From NCBI RefSeq assembly GCF_014170305.1, contig NZ_LZZT01000010.1, forward strand, positions 124,001 through 188,000: a stretch of DNA of 64,000 bases, given 5' to 3'. The notes below the pieces were generated by a model. The model was not told the origin of the DNA. It worked only from the letters and a program-made list of their open reading frames with translations, and made no database searches. The DNA comes from Achromobacter sp. UMC71 (lineage in GTDB: Bacteria > Pseudomonadota > Gammaproteobacteria > Burkholderiales > Burkholderiaceae_B). Made by a program: the position numbers and the translations under genes. The number at the start of each line of letters is the position of its first letter. The stretch's first letter is position 1. Shown here piece by piece: positions 20,152-28,961 of this stretch.

Positions 20152-22143
20152 ATGCAGGTATGGAAGTGGAAGCGCTGGTGCGCGGCGCTGGCGGCCCTGG
20201 GCGCGCTGGCCGGTTGCGGCGGCGATGACAAGAACGATGACGACGCGGCCCCGCCGGCCGTGCAACCCGGCGGCGCTTCGGCCGCCAAGGTGCTGTTCAT
20301 CGGCGTGGACGGCCTGACCTACGACGCCTATCGCCAGAGCGTGGCCGACAAGTCCCTGCCCAACCTGGCGCAACTGACCTCCACGCGCGCCTGGACCGGC
20401 GGTGTGACCGGTGGCGTCACGCAGCAACCGACCTTGCTGGTGCCCGGCTGGGCCACGCTCCTGACCGGCCAATGGGCCGACCAGCACGGCGTGCGCAGCA
20501 ACGCAGCCAGCCAGGCGCCCAAGACCCCCACGCTGTTCCAGCGCATCAAGGCGGCCAAGCCCGCCGCGCGCACGGCGGCGGCCTTCAATTCGCCGTTGCT
20601 GGCCAGCCTGGCGGGCTACGACCGCGCTGCCGGCTATCTGCAAAGCCTGACCGACTGTGCCGGCGTGGACGATTGCGTCGCCAGCCAGGCGCGCGATCGC
20701 ATCACCGAAGGCTATGACGTGGTGGTGGCGCAGTTCGGCGCATCGGAAAACGCGGCGCTGACCGCCGGCTTTGGCGCGGGCTACCAGGCCACCATCCGCC
20801 AGACCGACGCTGCCATCGGTGTGCTGCTGGCCCAGGTGGCCAGCCGCCGCGCCAGCAACCCCGACGAGAACTGGCTGGTGGTGGTGGCGTCCAGTCATGG
20901 CCTGGACCGCACCGGCGGCAGCGATGGCCTGCAGCAGTCGCTGAACAAGACCACGCTCCTGGCGCTGAACCGGCCGCAGCTGCTGGGCGGCAGCGCCGAC
21001 GACGCCGCGGTCGACGGCATCTGGAACAGCGCCTGGTACGGCTTGCCCAGCGCGGCCGACGCCACGCCGACGGTGTTGGCGCACCTGGGCGCATTGCCGG
21101 CCGCCGGCCAGTACGACATGGCGGGCGCCGCCCTGACCGAGTCGGTGGCGCTGCGCCGCGCCGCCAGCCGCACGTCGATGGACAACAAGAGCGTGTCGCT
21201 GAACTGGACCCGCGTCGGCATCCCCACCGGCGAGGTCGTGATCGCGCGCGACGGCAAGGAGATCGCGCGCCTGCCGGGCACCGCCACCGATTATGTGGAC
21301 ACTGGCTTCTCGTTCACCACGGAAGGCGTGCATGAGCTGAACTACACCATCGCGGTGGGCAATGCGGTGACCGCGGTGCGCGCCACGGTGGTGTACACGG
21401 CTCCCGTGCCGTTGCTGCCGTCGCTGCGCACCGGCCTGACGATGCTGTTCCCGTTCGAGGGCAACCTGACGGACATCGCCGCCGGCGGCGGGGCGATCAC
21501 CCCCTATGACGGCACGCAGGCGCCAGCGTTCGCCAACCAGGGCGTGTTCGGCAAGATGTTCCAGAACCAGCGCACCGGCGACCCCATCGGCGCCTTCAAG
21601 CTGGACTATCCGGCGGGCCTGCTCGATACCGTCACGGCCTTCACCATCGGCTTCTGGTACCAGTCCGACGGCACCGCCAATGACCGTTCGATCCTGGGCA
21701 ACAAGGACTACAACTCCGGCGGCAACCCCGGCATCACCATCGCCCAGTGGGCCGGTCCCGAGCTGCGCTTCAACCTGGCCGGCGGCACCCGGGTCGACAT
21801 CAACGGCGTGAAGTTCACGCCCAACAAGCCGGTCTACGTGGCGATGTCGGTCAACAAGACCACCAAGACCATGTCGGCCTATGTGTACGACCCGGAGCTG
21901 GGCTTCATCAGCCGCTCGACCCCCACCGCCGCGGTCGACCTGACCAAGATCGCCGGCCTGTTCGGCCCGCACCTCGGCTTGAACGAAGACGGCAAGGGCA
22001 CCTATGGCGTGTGCTGCGCCGGCACCAAGGGCCCCTACACCATGTATTTCGACGACCTGGCGTTCTGGTCGCGCGCGCTGACCGAAGCCGAGGTCCGTTC
22101 GCTGGCCCTGTCCGGCAAGTCCGTTTCCGAACTGTTCCCCTGA
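20152..22143 (+). CDS. Alkaline-phosphatase-superfamily lipoprotein with LamG-like C-terminal domain, catalytic residues apparently lost
   Basis: A 663-residue lipoprotein: signal peptide, lipobox LAGC (Cys22) and an Asp-rich tether. Residues 45 to about 330 follow the phosphodiesterase/nucleotide-pyrophosphatase fold, with the first metal Asp53 in FIGVDGLTYD and the landmark PGWATLLTG. However, the nucleophile position two residues before that Pro is Leu96 (Thr94-Leu-Leu-Val-Pro98). The DHG metal motif reads SHG (Ser248), and the D-x-x-H pair near 195-203 is absent. After a fibronectin-like stretch, residues 440-663 look like a concanavalin/LamG sandwich (FTIGFWYQSDG, MYFDDLAFWSRALTEAEV). 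It may bind rather than cleave its ligand. It is followed closely by the small lipoprotein and phospholipase genes. Confidence 0.75.
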   Translation: MQVWKWKRWCAALAALGALAGCGGDDKNDDDAAPPAVQPGGASAAKVLFIGVDGLTYDAYRQSVADKSLPNLAQLTSTRAWTGGVTGGVTQQPTLLVPGWATLLTGQWADQHGVRSNAASQAPKTPTLFQRIKAAKPAARTAAAFNSPLLASLAGYDRAAGYLQSLTDCAGVDDCVASQARDRITEGYDVVVAQFGASENAALTAGFGAGYQATIRQTDAAIGVLLAQVASRRASNPDENWLVVVASSHGLDRTGGSDGLQQSLNKTTLLALNRPQLLGGSADDAAVDGIWNSAWYGLPSAADATPTVLAHLGALPAAGQYDMAGAALTESVALRRAASRTSMDNKSVSLNWTRVGIPTGEVVIARDGKEIARLPGTATDYVDTGFSFTTEGVHELNYTIAVGNAVTAVRATVVYTAPVPLLPSLRTGLTMLFPFEGNLTDIAAGGGAITPYDGTQAPAFANQGVFGKMFQNQRTGDPIGAFKLDYPAGLLDTVTAFTIGFWYQSDGTANDRSILGNKDYNSGGNPGITIAQWAGPELRFNLAGGTRVDINGVKFTPNKPVYVAMSVNKTTKTMSAYVYDPELGFISRSTPTAAVDLTKIAGLFGPHLGLNEDGKGTYGVCCAGTKGPYTMYFDDLAFWSRALTEAEVRSLALSGKSVSELFP

Positions 22144-22163
22144 TGTTCCAAGGATAAACACAC

Positions 22164-22337
22164 ATGAATACTTCCCCGATCTTGCGCGCCTTCCTGCGCC
22201 TGGGCGCGGTGCTGATGGTCGCCGCCACCCTGACCGCCTGCGGCGGCGACAAGGACGACGACAGCGACAGCGGCAACCCCGGCAATCCGGGCAATCCGAC
22301 CCAGCCCGTCAAGCCCCAATTGCGTTGCGCGCCCTGA
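22164..22337 (+). CDS. Small lipoprotein, 57 residues
   Basis: A short gene with ATG at 22164 and AAGGA 9 bases upstream. The first 26 residues are a lipoprotein signal peptide ending TLTAC (Cys26). The mature part is only 32 residues: an acidic run GGDKDDDSDS, three GNP repeats, and a tail containing one Cys (QLRCAP). The tether closely resembles the one after Cys36 in PhoX upstream. It lies 20 bases after the AP-like lipoprotein and 38 before the phospholipase gene, so it is probably co-transcribed. No function is known; it may be a relic of a longer lipoprotein or a true small anchor protein. Confidence 0.7.
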   Translation: MNTSPILRAFLRLGAVLMVAATLTACGGDKDDDSDSGNPGNPGNPTQPVKPQLRCAP

Positions 22338-22375
22338 TAGCGGCGCCCCATTTCAGAATCCAAGGAATAGCATCC

Positions 22376-24547
22376 GTGACGTCCGATAAAGACCCGATCC
22401 ACGCCGGCAAGCGCCGCTTCCTGCGCAACGCCGCCGCCTCGACCGCCGGCCTGACCGCCTTGTCGATGTTCCCGCCGGCCATCCGCCGCGCGCTGGCGAT
22501 TCCCGCCAACAACCGCACCGGCACCATCAACGACGTCGAGCACGTGGTCATCCTGATGCAGGAAAACCGCTCGTTCGACATGTACTTCGGCACGTTCAAG
22601 GGCGTGCGCGGCTTCGGCGACCGTATCACCGTGCCGCTGCCGCAGAACCGCTCGGTCTGGGAACAGACCAACGGCACCCGCGTGGTGTTGCCCTATCACC
22701 TGGATAGCACCAAGGGCAATGCCCAGCGCGTGTCCGGCACGCCGCACGACTACCTGGACGCGCAGAACGCCTGGGACGGCGGCCGCCTGTACCAATGGCC
22801 CCGCTACAAGCAGAACCAGTCGATGGGCTACTACACCCGGCAGGAGCTGGGGTTCCAGTTCGCGCTGGCCGAAGCTTTCACGCTGTGCGATGCCTACCAC
22901 TGCGCCACGCATGGCGGCACCAACACCAACCGTTTGTTCCACTGGACCGGCACCAACGATCCGCTGGCGCAGGGCAACGGCCCGTCGACCCGCAACCAGT
23001 GGGACGACTTGGGCGCCTCGACCATCGGCTGGAGCTGGAAGACGTATCCCGAGCGCTTGCAGGAGGCCGGCGTGACCTGGAAGGTCTACCAGAGCCTGCC
23101 CGATAACTTCACGGATAATCCGCTGGCGGGTTTCCGCCAGTTCCGCAAGGCCAATGAATTGGCCGGCAATGCCACAGACGGCTCGCCTTATCCGGCCTGG
23201 GCGCCGTCCATGGACGCGGCCAATCCGCTGTACAAGGGGACCGCCAACACCATGCCTGACGGCGGTTTCCTGCAGGCGTTACGCGATGATGTGGCCAACG
23301 GCTCCTTGCCGCAGGTGTCATGGATCGTGGCGCCTGCCGCCTATTCCGAGCATCCCGGCCCGTCGAGCCCCGTACAGGGGGCCTGGTACATCCAGGAGAC
23401 GCTGAATGCGCTGACGGCCAATCCGGACGTCTGGAGCAAGACAGTGCTGCTGGTCAACTTCGACGAGAACGACGGCTTCTTCGACCACGTGCCGTCGCCT
23501 GCCGCGCCGTCGATCAACCCGGACGGCTCGATGGCGGGCGGCTCCACCGTCAGCACCGACATGGAGCGCCACACCCGTCCCTCTGCCCAGGACGCCGCCG
23601 ACAACCGCGTCTACGGCCCCGGCCCGCGCGTGCCCATGTACATCGTGTCGCCCTGGAGCCGCGGCGGCTGGGTCAACTCGCAGGCGTTCGACCACACCTC
23701 GGTGCTGCGCTTCCTGGAAGCGCGCTTCGGGGTGCCGGAAAAGAACATCAGCCCCTGGCGCCGCGCGGTGCTGGGCGACCTGACGTCGGCCTTCAACTTC
23801 GCCACGCCCAACAACGAACAGCTGCCCAACCTGAGCCTGTTGACCCGCGCCCAGGCCGACCAGACCCGTAACGACCAGCAGGCGCTGCCGCAGGTGGCGT
23901 TGCCCGACACCGCCACCCAGGCCAAGCCCGCGCAGGAGACCGGCGTGCGCTTTTCGCGTCCCTTGCCGTATGAAATGCACACCAGCGGCCGGGCCCAGCC
24001 GGGCACCAGCGCCATGTGGCTGGTGTTCGCCAATACCGGCGCAGCCGCCGGCGTGTTCCACGTCTATGACCGCCTGCACCTGGACCGCCTGCCGCGCCGC
24101 TACACGGTCGAGCCCAACAAGCAGCTGGAAGGCAGCTGGGACACGGCCGCCGACGGCGGCAAGTACGACCTGTGGGTGATGGGCCCGAACGGCTACCTGC
24201 GCCATTTCGCCGGCGATCTGGCGCTGGCCCGCAGCGAGCAGCTCGATGCCGAGATCCGCGTTTGCTACGACGTGGCCAACGGCGATGTCTACGCCAGCTT
24301 CATCAACAGCGGCAAGAAGGCCGTCACCTTCGTCGTCACCCCGAACGCCTACTACACCAATAATGAGAAGTGGTCGTTCACCGTGCCGGCGGGCAGCCAG
24401 GTCGAGCAGTCGTGGGCACTGAAGTCCAGCGGCGCCTGGTACGACTTCTCGGTGCACCTGAATGAAGACCCCGCCTACCTGCGCCGCTTCGCCGGCCGGG
24501 TGGAAACGGGCAAGCCGTCGGTTACCGACCCGGCGATGGGCCTGTAG
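22376..24547 (+). CDS. Phospholipase C, phosphocholine-specific type (PlcN-like), Tat-exported
   Basis: A 723-residue exported phosphoesterase that should hydrolyse phospholipid head groups. The start is the GTG at 22376, with AAGGA about 10 bases upstream. This places a twin-arginine signal (KRRFLRN, residues 12-18) correctly near the N-terminus. Motifs of the AcpA/PLC family are intact: ENRSFD at 63-68, the GGTNTNRL nucleophile region, SEHPG and the metal motif NFDENDGFFDHV. The C-terminal 250 residues carry two copies of the beta-sandwich domain usual in Pseudomonas PlcH/PlcN. PlcH/PlcN enzymes leave the cell by Tat followed by the T2SS, whose genes lie just upstream. Confidence 0.9.
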   Translation: MTSDKDPIHAGKRRFLRNAAASTAGLTALSMFPPAIRRALAIPANNRTGTINDVEHVVILMQENRSFDMYFGTFKGVRGFGDRITVPLPQNRSVWEQTNGTRVVLPYHLDSTKGNAQRVSGTPHDYLDAQNAWDGGRLYQWPRYKQNQSMGYYTRQELGFQFALAEAFTLCDAYHCATHGGTNTNRLFHWTGTNDPLAQGNGPSTRNQWDDLGASTIGWSWKTYPERLQEAGVTWKVYQSLPDNFTDNPLAGFRQFRKANELAGNATDGSPYPAWAPSMDAANPLYKGTANTMPDGGFLQALRDDVANGSLPQVSWIVAPAAYSEHPGPSSPVQGAWYIQETLNALTANPDVWSKTVLLVNFDENDGFFDHVPSPAAPSINPDGSMAGGSTVSTDMERHTRPSAQDAADNRVYGPGPRVPMYIVSPWSRGGWVNSQAFDHTSVLRFLEARFGVPEKNISPWRRAVLGDLTSAFNFATPNNEQLPNLSLLTRAQADQTRNDQQALPQVALPDTATQAKPAQETGVRFSRPLPYEMHTSGRAQPGTSAMWLVFANTGAAAGVFHVYDRLHLDRLPRRYTVEPNKQLEGSWDTAADGGKYDLWVMGPNGYLRHFAGDLALARSEQLDAEIRVCYDVANGDVYASFINSGKKAVTFVVTPNAYYTNNEKWSFTVPAGSQVEQSWALKSSGAWYDFSVHLNEDPAYLRRFAGRVETGKPSVTDPAMGL

Positions 24548-24553
24548 GGATCT

Positions 24554-24596
24554 GCCCCAGGCTTGACGGCCTGGGGCCTGCCGCCGTTGGCAGGCC
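24554..24596. terminator. Double hairpin between convergent plc and lysR genes
   Basis: Two overlapping inverted repeats fill the 49-base gap: 24554-24562 with 24569-24577, and 24575-24582 with 24589-24596. Neither is followed by a long T run. As alternatives to each other they could block transcription from both sides. Confidence 0.5.
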
Positions 24597-25499
24597 CTAG
24601 CCGGCCACCTGCGGCCCGCGCGCCTTGAAGGCGGCGGCGCAGGCCTCGCAGATGGCCGCCGTGATGCCCTGGCGGGCATGTTCCCGCCGTTCCAGCATGC
24701 CGATGGCCCGCGCCATCGGGCCCAGGTCTTCGGGCAGCGTCAGGATCCGCAGCTCGGGGCTGGCGTGCCAGTTCGAGCCGTTGATCAGCGGCAGGAGCGT
24801 CACCCCGACTTCCTGGCGCACCAGTTCGACCAGGGTCTCGATCGCGTTCAGCTCCAGGAATTCGTTCAGCGGCACCGCCAGGCGCCGCAGCAGCCGGTCG
24901 ATCTGCAGCCCGGTGCGCTGGGTGCGGTCGAACCGCAGGAACGGGTTGCCGGCCAGTACCTGGCGCGCATCGCGCCCGGGGGCCGACGGCGGGGCGATCA
25001 CCACCAGGGGTTCTTCATAGAGCGGCACCCAGCGGGTGCTGGCCATCTTGCGGCCGGCTTCCACCAGGAACGCCGCATCCAGCTCGCCGTCCTCGACCTT
25101 GCCGGCCAGTTCGCTGGCCTTGCCCGACAGGATGCGCACGTCCAGCTTGGGATGGGCTTTTTTCATGCCCGACACCACCTTGGACAGGGTGCCCATGCAA
25201 GACACGATGCTGCCTACCGAAACCGACCCGGCCACCTCGCCCGGCGCGGTGCGCGGCAGCCTCATGCGGTCGTATAAATCCAGCAAGTGCTTGATTTCCG
25301 GTAGCAATTCCCGGCCGGCTGCGTTAAGAATGGCAAGACGCCCGCTGCGGTCGAATAGTTCCCGCCCCAGCTCGGTCTCGAGCGAGCGCATCTGGAAGCT
25401 GACGGCCGCCTGCGTCAGGGCCACTTGTTCGGCCGCTTCGGAAAACGATCCGTGGTGGGCCACGGCCAGGAACGTGCGCAGGAATCGGATGGTGCTCAT
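24597..25499 (-). CDS. LysR-family transcriptional regulator (ggt operon)
   Basis: A 300-residue LysR-type regulator. The winged-helix DNA-binding domain covers residues 1-60 (TFLAVAHHGSFSEAAEQVALTQAAVS), followed by a periplasmic-binding-like effector domain from about 90. Start ATG 25499 gives the standard N-terminus; the open frame to 25586 is not used. It is divergent from the gamma-glutamyltransferase/ABC operon with 154 bases between, the normal arrangement for a LysR regulator and its target. The inducer is unknown. Confidence 0.88.
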   Translation of the reverse strand: MSTIRFLRTFLAVAHHGSFSEAAEQVALTQAAVSFQMRSLETELGRELFDRSGRLAILNAAGRELLPEIKHLLDLYDRMRLPRTAPGEVAGSVSVGSIVSCMGTLSKVVSGMKKAHPKLDVRILSGKASELAGKVEDGELDAAFLVEAGRKMASTRWVPLYEEPLVVIAPPSAPGRDARQVLAGNPFLRFDRTQRTGLQIDRLLRRLAVPLNEFLELNAIETLVELVRQEVGVTLLPLINGSNWHASPELRILTLPEDLGPMARAIGMLERREHARQGITAAICEACAAAFKARGPQVAG

Positions 25500-25589
25500 C
25501 AGGGTGAATCCGGGGTTGAAGGCGAGGGCGATCCGTGCAGAAAAAGCGCTTGTTGATTCACAAAAATTTCTTTTATGAGCTAACAAAAA

Positions 25590-25600
25590 ATCAAATTGAT
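25590..25600. promoter_or_regulatory. Candidate LysR-binding palindrome upstream of ggt
   Basis: ATCAA-A-TTGAT is a perfect inverted repeat with the T-N-A form usual for LysR sites. It lies in an unusually AT-rich patch (about 25549-25610) between the regulator and ggt. It is about 55 bases before the ggt ATG. Confidence 0.45.
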
Positions 25601-25653
25601 TTAATTAGATCACGAGAGTACCTTCGCGAGCTTACCTATCTGAGACAAGCGCC

Positions 25654-27282
25654 ATGAAATCCTTCGACTGGGTCAACCCTTACCCCTCCGTCCGCATTCC
25701 GCTGTTCGCCCGCAACGTGGTCTCCACGTCGCACCCCCTGGCGGCCCAGGCTGGCCTGCGCATGCTGCTCAAGGGCGGCAACGCCGTGGACGCCGCCATC
25801 GCCGCCGCCGCCACGATCGTCCTGACCGAACCGGTGTCGTGTGGCCTGGGCGGCGATTGCTTCGCCATCGTCTGGGACGGCAAGGAACTGCATGGCCTGA
25901 ATTCCTCGGGCGTGGCCCCGGCCGCCTGGAACGTCGAATACTTCAAGCGCAAGCACGGCGTGGGCGCCAACGGCCTGGCGATCCAGCCCAAGCGCGGCTG
26001 GGACTCGGTAACGGTGCCAGGCGTGGTCGCCGGCTGGTCGGCGCTGCACGAAAAGCTGGGCAAGCTGCCGTTCGAACAGCTGTTTGAACCCGCCATCGAG
26101 ATCGCCGAGCGCGGTTACGCCGTGCCGCCCGTGGTGGCGCACAAGTGGGCCGCCGCCGCCAGCGAACTGAGCAGCCAGCCCGGTTACGCCCAGGCCTTCA
26201 TGCCCGAGGGCCGTGCGCCCAAGGTCGGCGAACACTTCCGCTTCCCCGACGCCGCCAACACGCTGCGCCGCATCGCCGCCTCGCATGGCCGTGATTTCTA
26301 CGAAGGCGAGCTGGCCGAACGCATCGCCGCTTTCGCCAAGGAATGCGGCGGCGCCATGACTCTGGAAGACCTGCGCGGCTACCGCCCGGAATGGGTCAAG
26401 CCGATCTCCCGGTCCTACCGCGGTTACGAACTGCACGAAATCCCGCCGAACGGGCAGGGTATCGCCGCGCTGATCGCGCTGGGCATCGTCGAACGCTTCG
26501 ACATGGCCAGCATGCCGGTCGATTCGGTACAGTCGCAGCACGTGCAGATCGAAGCCATGAAGCTGGCGTTCGCCGACCTGTACAAGTACGTGGCCGACCC
26601 GCGCTCGATGGAAGTCACCCCCGAGCAGATGCTGTCCGACGACTACCTGGATAGCCGCGCCAAGCTGATCCGCCTGGATGGCGCCACCCATTTCGAGGCC
26701 GGCCGCCCGCACGCCGGCGGCACCGTCTACCTGACCGCCGCCGACGAAAACGGCATGATGATCTCGTTCATCCAGTCCAACTACATGGGCTTCGGCTCGG
26801 GCGTGGTCGTGCCGGGCACCGGCATCAGCATGCAGAACCGCGGCGTGGGTTTCTCGATGGATCCCAAGTCGGCCAACGTGATCGAAGGCGGCAAGCGCCC
26901 GTTCCACACCATCATCCCGGGTTTCCTGACCCGTGGCGGCAAGCCGGTGATGAGCTTTGGCGTGATGGGCGGCGATATGCAGCCCCAGGGCCACCTGCAG
27001 ACGGTCGTGCGCATGATCGACTACCACCAGAATCCGCAGGCCGCCTGCTGCGCGCCGCGCTGGAAGGTCAACCGCGATTTCACGCTCGATATCGAGACCA
27101 ATATGAAGGCTTCCACTATTGCGGGCCTGAAAGACCTGGGGCATCCTTTGAAATCGGTGGACGATCCGTACATGGATTTCGGCGCCGGCCAATTCATCTG
27201 GCGCATGTCCGAAAGCGACAACGAGCTGGGTTACGTCGCGGCCAGTGACAGCCGGCGCGACGGCCAGGCGGTCGGCTTCTAA
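25654..27282 (+). CDS. ggt: Gamma-glutamyltransferase family protein, no signal peptide
   Basis: A 542-residue Ntn-hydrolase that should cleave itself into two subunits and hydrolyse or transfer gamma-glutamyl groups such as that of glutathione. Family blocks are clear: AAQAGLRMLLKGGNAVDAAI, ELHEIPPNGQG and KRPFHTIIPGF. The candidate nucleophile is Thr357 in HAGGTVYLTAAD, where the small subunit would begin. Unlike the periplasmic E. coli enzyme, the protein starts MKSFDWVNPYPS with no signal peptide, so it probably works in the cytoplasm on imported peptides. It heads an operon with an ABC importer. Confidence 0.9.
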   Translation: MKSFDWVNPYPSVRIPLFARNVVSTSHPLAAQAGLRMLLKGGNAVDAAIAAAATIVLTEPVSCGLGGDCFAIVWDGKELHGLNSSGVAPAAWNVEYFKRKHGVGANGLAIQPKRGWDSVTVPGVVAGWSALHEKLGKLPFEQLFEPAIEIAERGYAVPPVVAHKWAAAASELSSQPGYAQAFMPEGRAPKVGEHFRFPDAANTLRRIAASHGRDFYEGELAERIAAFAKECGGAMTLEDLRGYRPEWVKPISRSYRGYELHEIPPNGQGIAALIALGIVERFDMASMPVDSVQSQHVQIEAMKLAFADLYKYVADPRSMEVTPEQMLSDDYLDSRAKLIRLDGATHFEAGRPHAGGTVYLTAADENGMMISFIQSNYMGFGSGVVVPGTGISMQNRGVGFSMDPKSANVIEGGKRPFHTIIPGFLTRGGKPVMSFGVMGGDMQPQGHLQTVVRMIDYHQNPQAACCAPRWKVNRDFTLDIETNMKASTIAGLKDLGHPLKSVDDPYMDFGAGQFIWRMSESDNELGYVAASDSRRDGQAVGF

Positions 27283-27317
27283 AACGTGGCAGTGCAGCCT
27301 CAAGGGGAAAAAACACA

Positions 27318-28832
27318 ATGAAACGCTTGACCATGACCTTCGGCGCCAGCCTCCTGGCGCTGGCCGCCGGCGCCGCGTGCGCCCAGAACATCCGTATCGG
27401 CCTGCAGGAAGATCCGGACGTCCTGGACCCGCACCGCGCCCGCACCTATGTCGGCCGCATCGTCTTCACCTCGCTGTGCGACAAGCTGGTGGACATCGAT
27501 CCCAAGCTGCATTTCGTGCCGCAACTGGCCACCTCGTGGTCGTTCAGCCCCGACAACAAGGTGCTGACCTTCAAGTTGCGTGAAGACGCGCTGTTCCACG
27601 ACGGCAGCAAGTTCGACGCCGCGGCCGCCAAGGCCAATCTGGACCGTGCCATGACGCTGCCCGACAGCTTGCGCAAGGGCGAGCTGGCTTCGGTCGAGAA
27701 AGTCGACGCGCCCGACGCCACCACGCTGGTGCTGACGCTCAAGCAGCCCGACGCCACGCTGCTCGCGCAACTGTCCGACCGCGCCGGCATGATGCTGTCG
27801 CCCAAGACCTTCGCCGACCCCGACGTGGCCTCGGTGGGCCGCAAGCCGGTCTGCTCGGGCCCGTACAAGTTCGTCGAGCGCATCCAGAACGACCGCGTCG
27901 TGCTCGAGAAATTCGACCAGTACTACGACGCCAAGGACTACGCCTTCAAGCGCATCACGTTCCTGCCCATTCCGGACACCACCGTGCGCCTGTCGAACCT
28001 GCGCGCCGGCGACCTGGACATGCTCGAACGCCTGAACCCGTCCGACGCGCCGCAGGTCAAGACCGACGCCAGCCTGACCTTCGCGCCGGTGGCCGGCCTG
28101 GGCTTCCAGCAGTTCATGTTCAACGTGGGCAACGGCAAGCGCGCCGAAGACAACCCGTTCAAGAACAAGCTGGTGCGCCAGGCGTTCCAGCTGGCCATCG
28201 ACCGCAACGCCATCAACGACGTGGCCGGCGGCGGCATCTTCGAGCCGGCACAGCAGCCGTTCCCGCCCGCCAGCCCGTATCACAGCGACAAATTCCCCGT
28301 GACCAAGCGCGACGTGGCCCGCGCCCGCGCGCTGCTCAAACAGGCAGGCTTTGACCGCGTCAAGGCCGAGGTCATGTTCGGCAACAACACCACCACCTCG
28401 TCGGTGGCCGAAATGGTGCAGGCCATGGCGTCCGAGGCGGGCTTCGACCTGTCGCTGCGCCCCACGGAATACGCGGCCCTGCAGAAGGAATCGGCCGGCG
28501 GCAACTTCCAGGTCGTGATGCTGGGCTGGTCGGGCCGGGTCGACCCGGACGGCAACATCCACACGTTCGTCACCTGCAAGGGCGCCCTGAACGACGGCCA
28601 TTACTGCAATCCGGAAGTCGACAAGCTGCTGAACGAGGCGCGCACCGTGCCGGATGAAACCAAACGCCGCGCCATCTACGACCAGGCGCAGGCCATCATC
28701 CAGGACGAGCTGCCCGGCGTGTACAACTACTACCAGCCGTGGCCGTTCGCGCTGGCCAAGAAGGTCAAGGGCTTCGTGCCTTACCCGGATGGCATGATCC
28801 GCCTGAAGGGCGTGACGTTCGCGCAGAAGTAA
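27318..28832 (+). CDS. Peptide/glutathione ABC transporter substrate-binding protein
   Basis: A 504-residue periplasmic protein with a signal peptide ending ACA-Q and the SBP_bac_5 fold (LDPHRARTYVGRIVFTSL near the start). The family binds dipeptides, oligopeptides, nickel or glutathione. The adjacent gamma-glutamyltransferase makes glutathione or gamma-glutamyl peptides the best guess. AAGGGG lies a few bases before the ATG. It follows ggt after 35 bases. Confidence 0.88.
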   Translation: MKRLTMTFGASLLALAAGAACAQNIRIGLQEDPDVLDPHRARTYVGRIVFTSLCDKLVDIDPKLHFVPQLATSWSFSPDNKVLTFKLREDALFHDGSKFDAAAAKANLDRAMTLPDSLRKGELASVEKVDAPDATTLVLTLKQPDATLLAQLSDRAGMMLSPKTFADPDVASVGRKPVCSGPYKFVERIQNDRVVLEKFDQYYDAKDYAFKRITFLPIPDTTVRLSNLRAGDLDMLERLNPSDAPQVKTDASLTFAPVAGLGFQQFMFNVGNGKRAEDNPFKNKLVRQAFQLAIDRNAINDVAGGGIFEPAQQPFPPASPYHSDKFPVTKRDVARARALLKQAGFDRVKAEVMFGNNTTTSSVAEMVQAMASEAGFDLSLRPTEYAALQKESAGGNFQVVMLGWSGRVDPDGNIHTFVTCKGALNDGHYCNPEVDKLLNEARTVPDETKRRAIYDQAQAIIQDELPGVYNYYQPWPFALAKKVKGFVPYPDGMIRLKGVTFAQK

Positions 28833-28961
28833 TCGGGGCGCGGCGGTTCGCCGCCGCGCCTGCCGGCCGCGCTTGCTCGGCCGGTTGTTCCCCGCGGTGG
28901 CCGCGCGCCTGGCCCGATGGGCCTGGCTCCGTCCGCCGCTTTTGTTCTACGGTTTTCCCAC

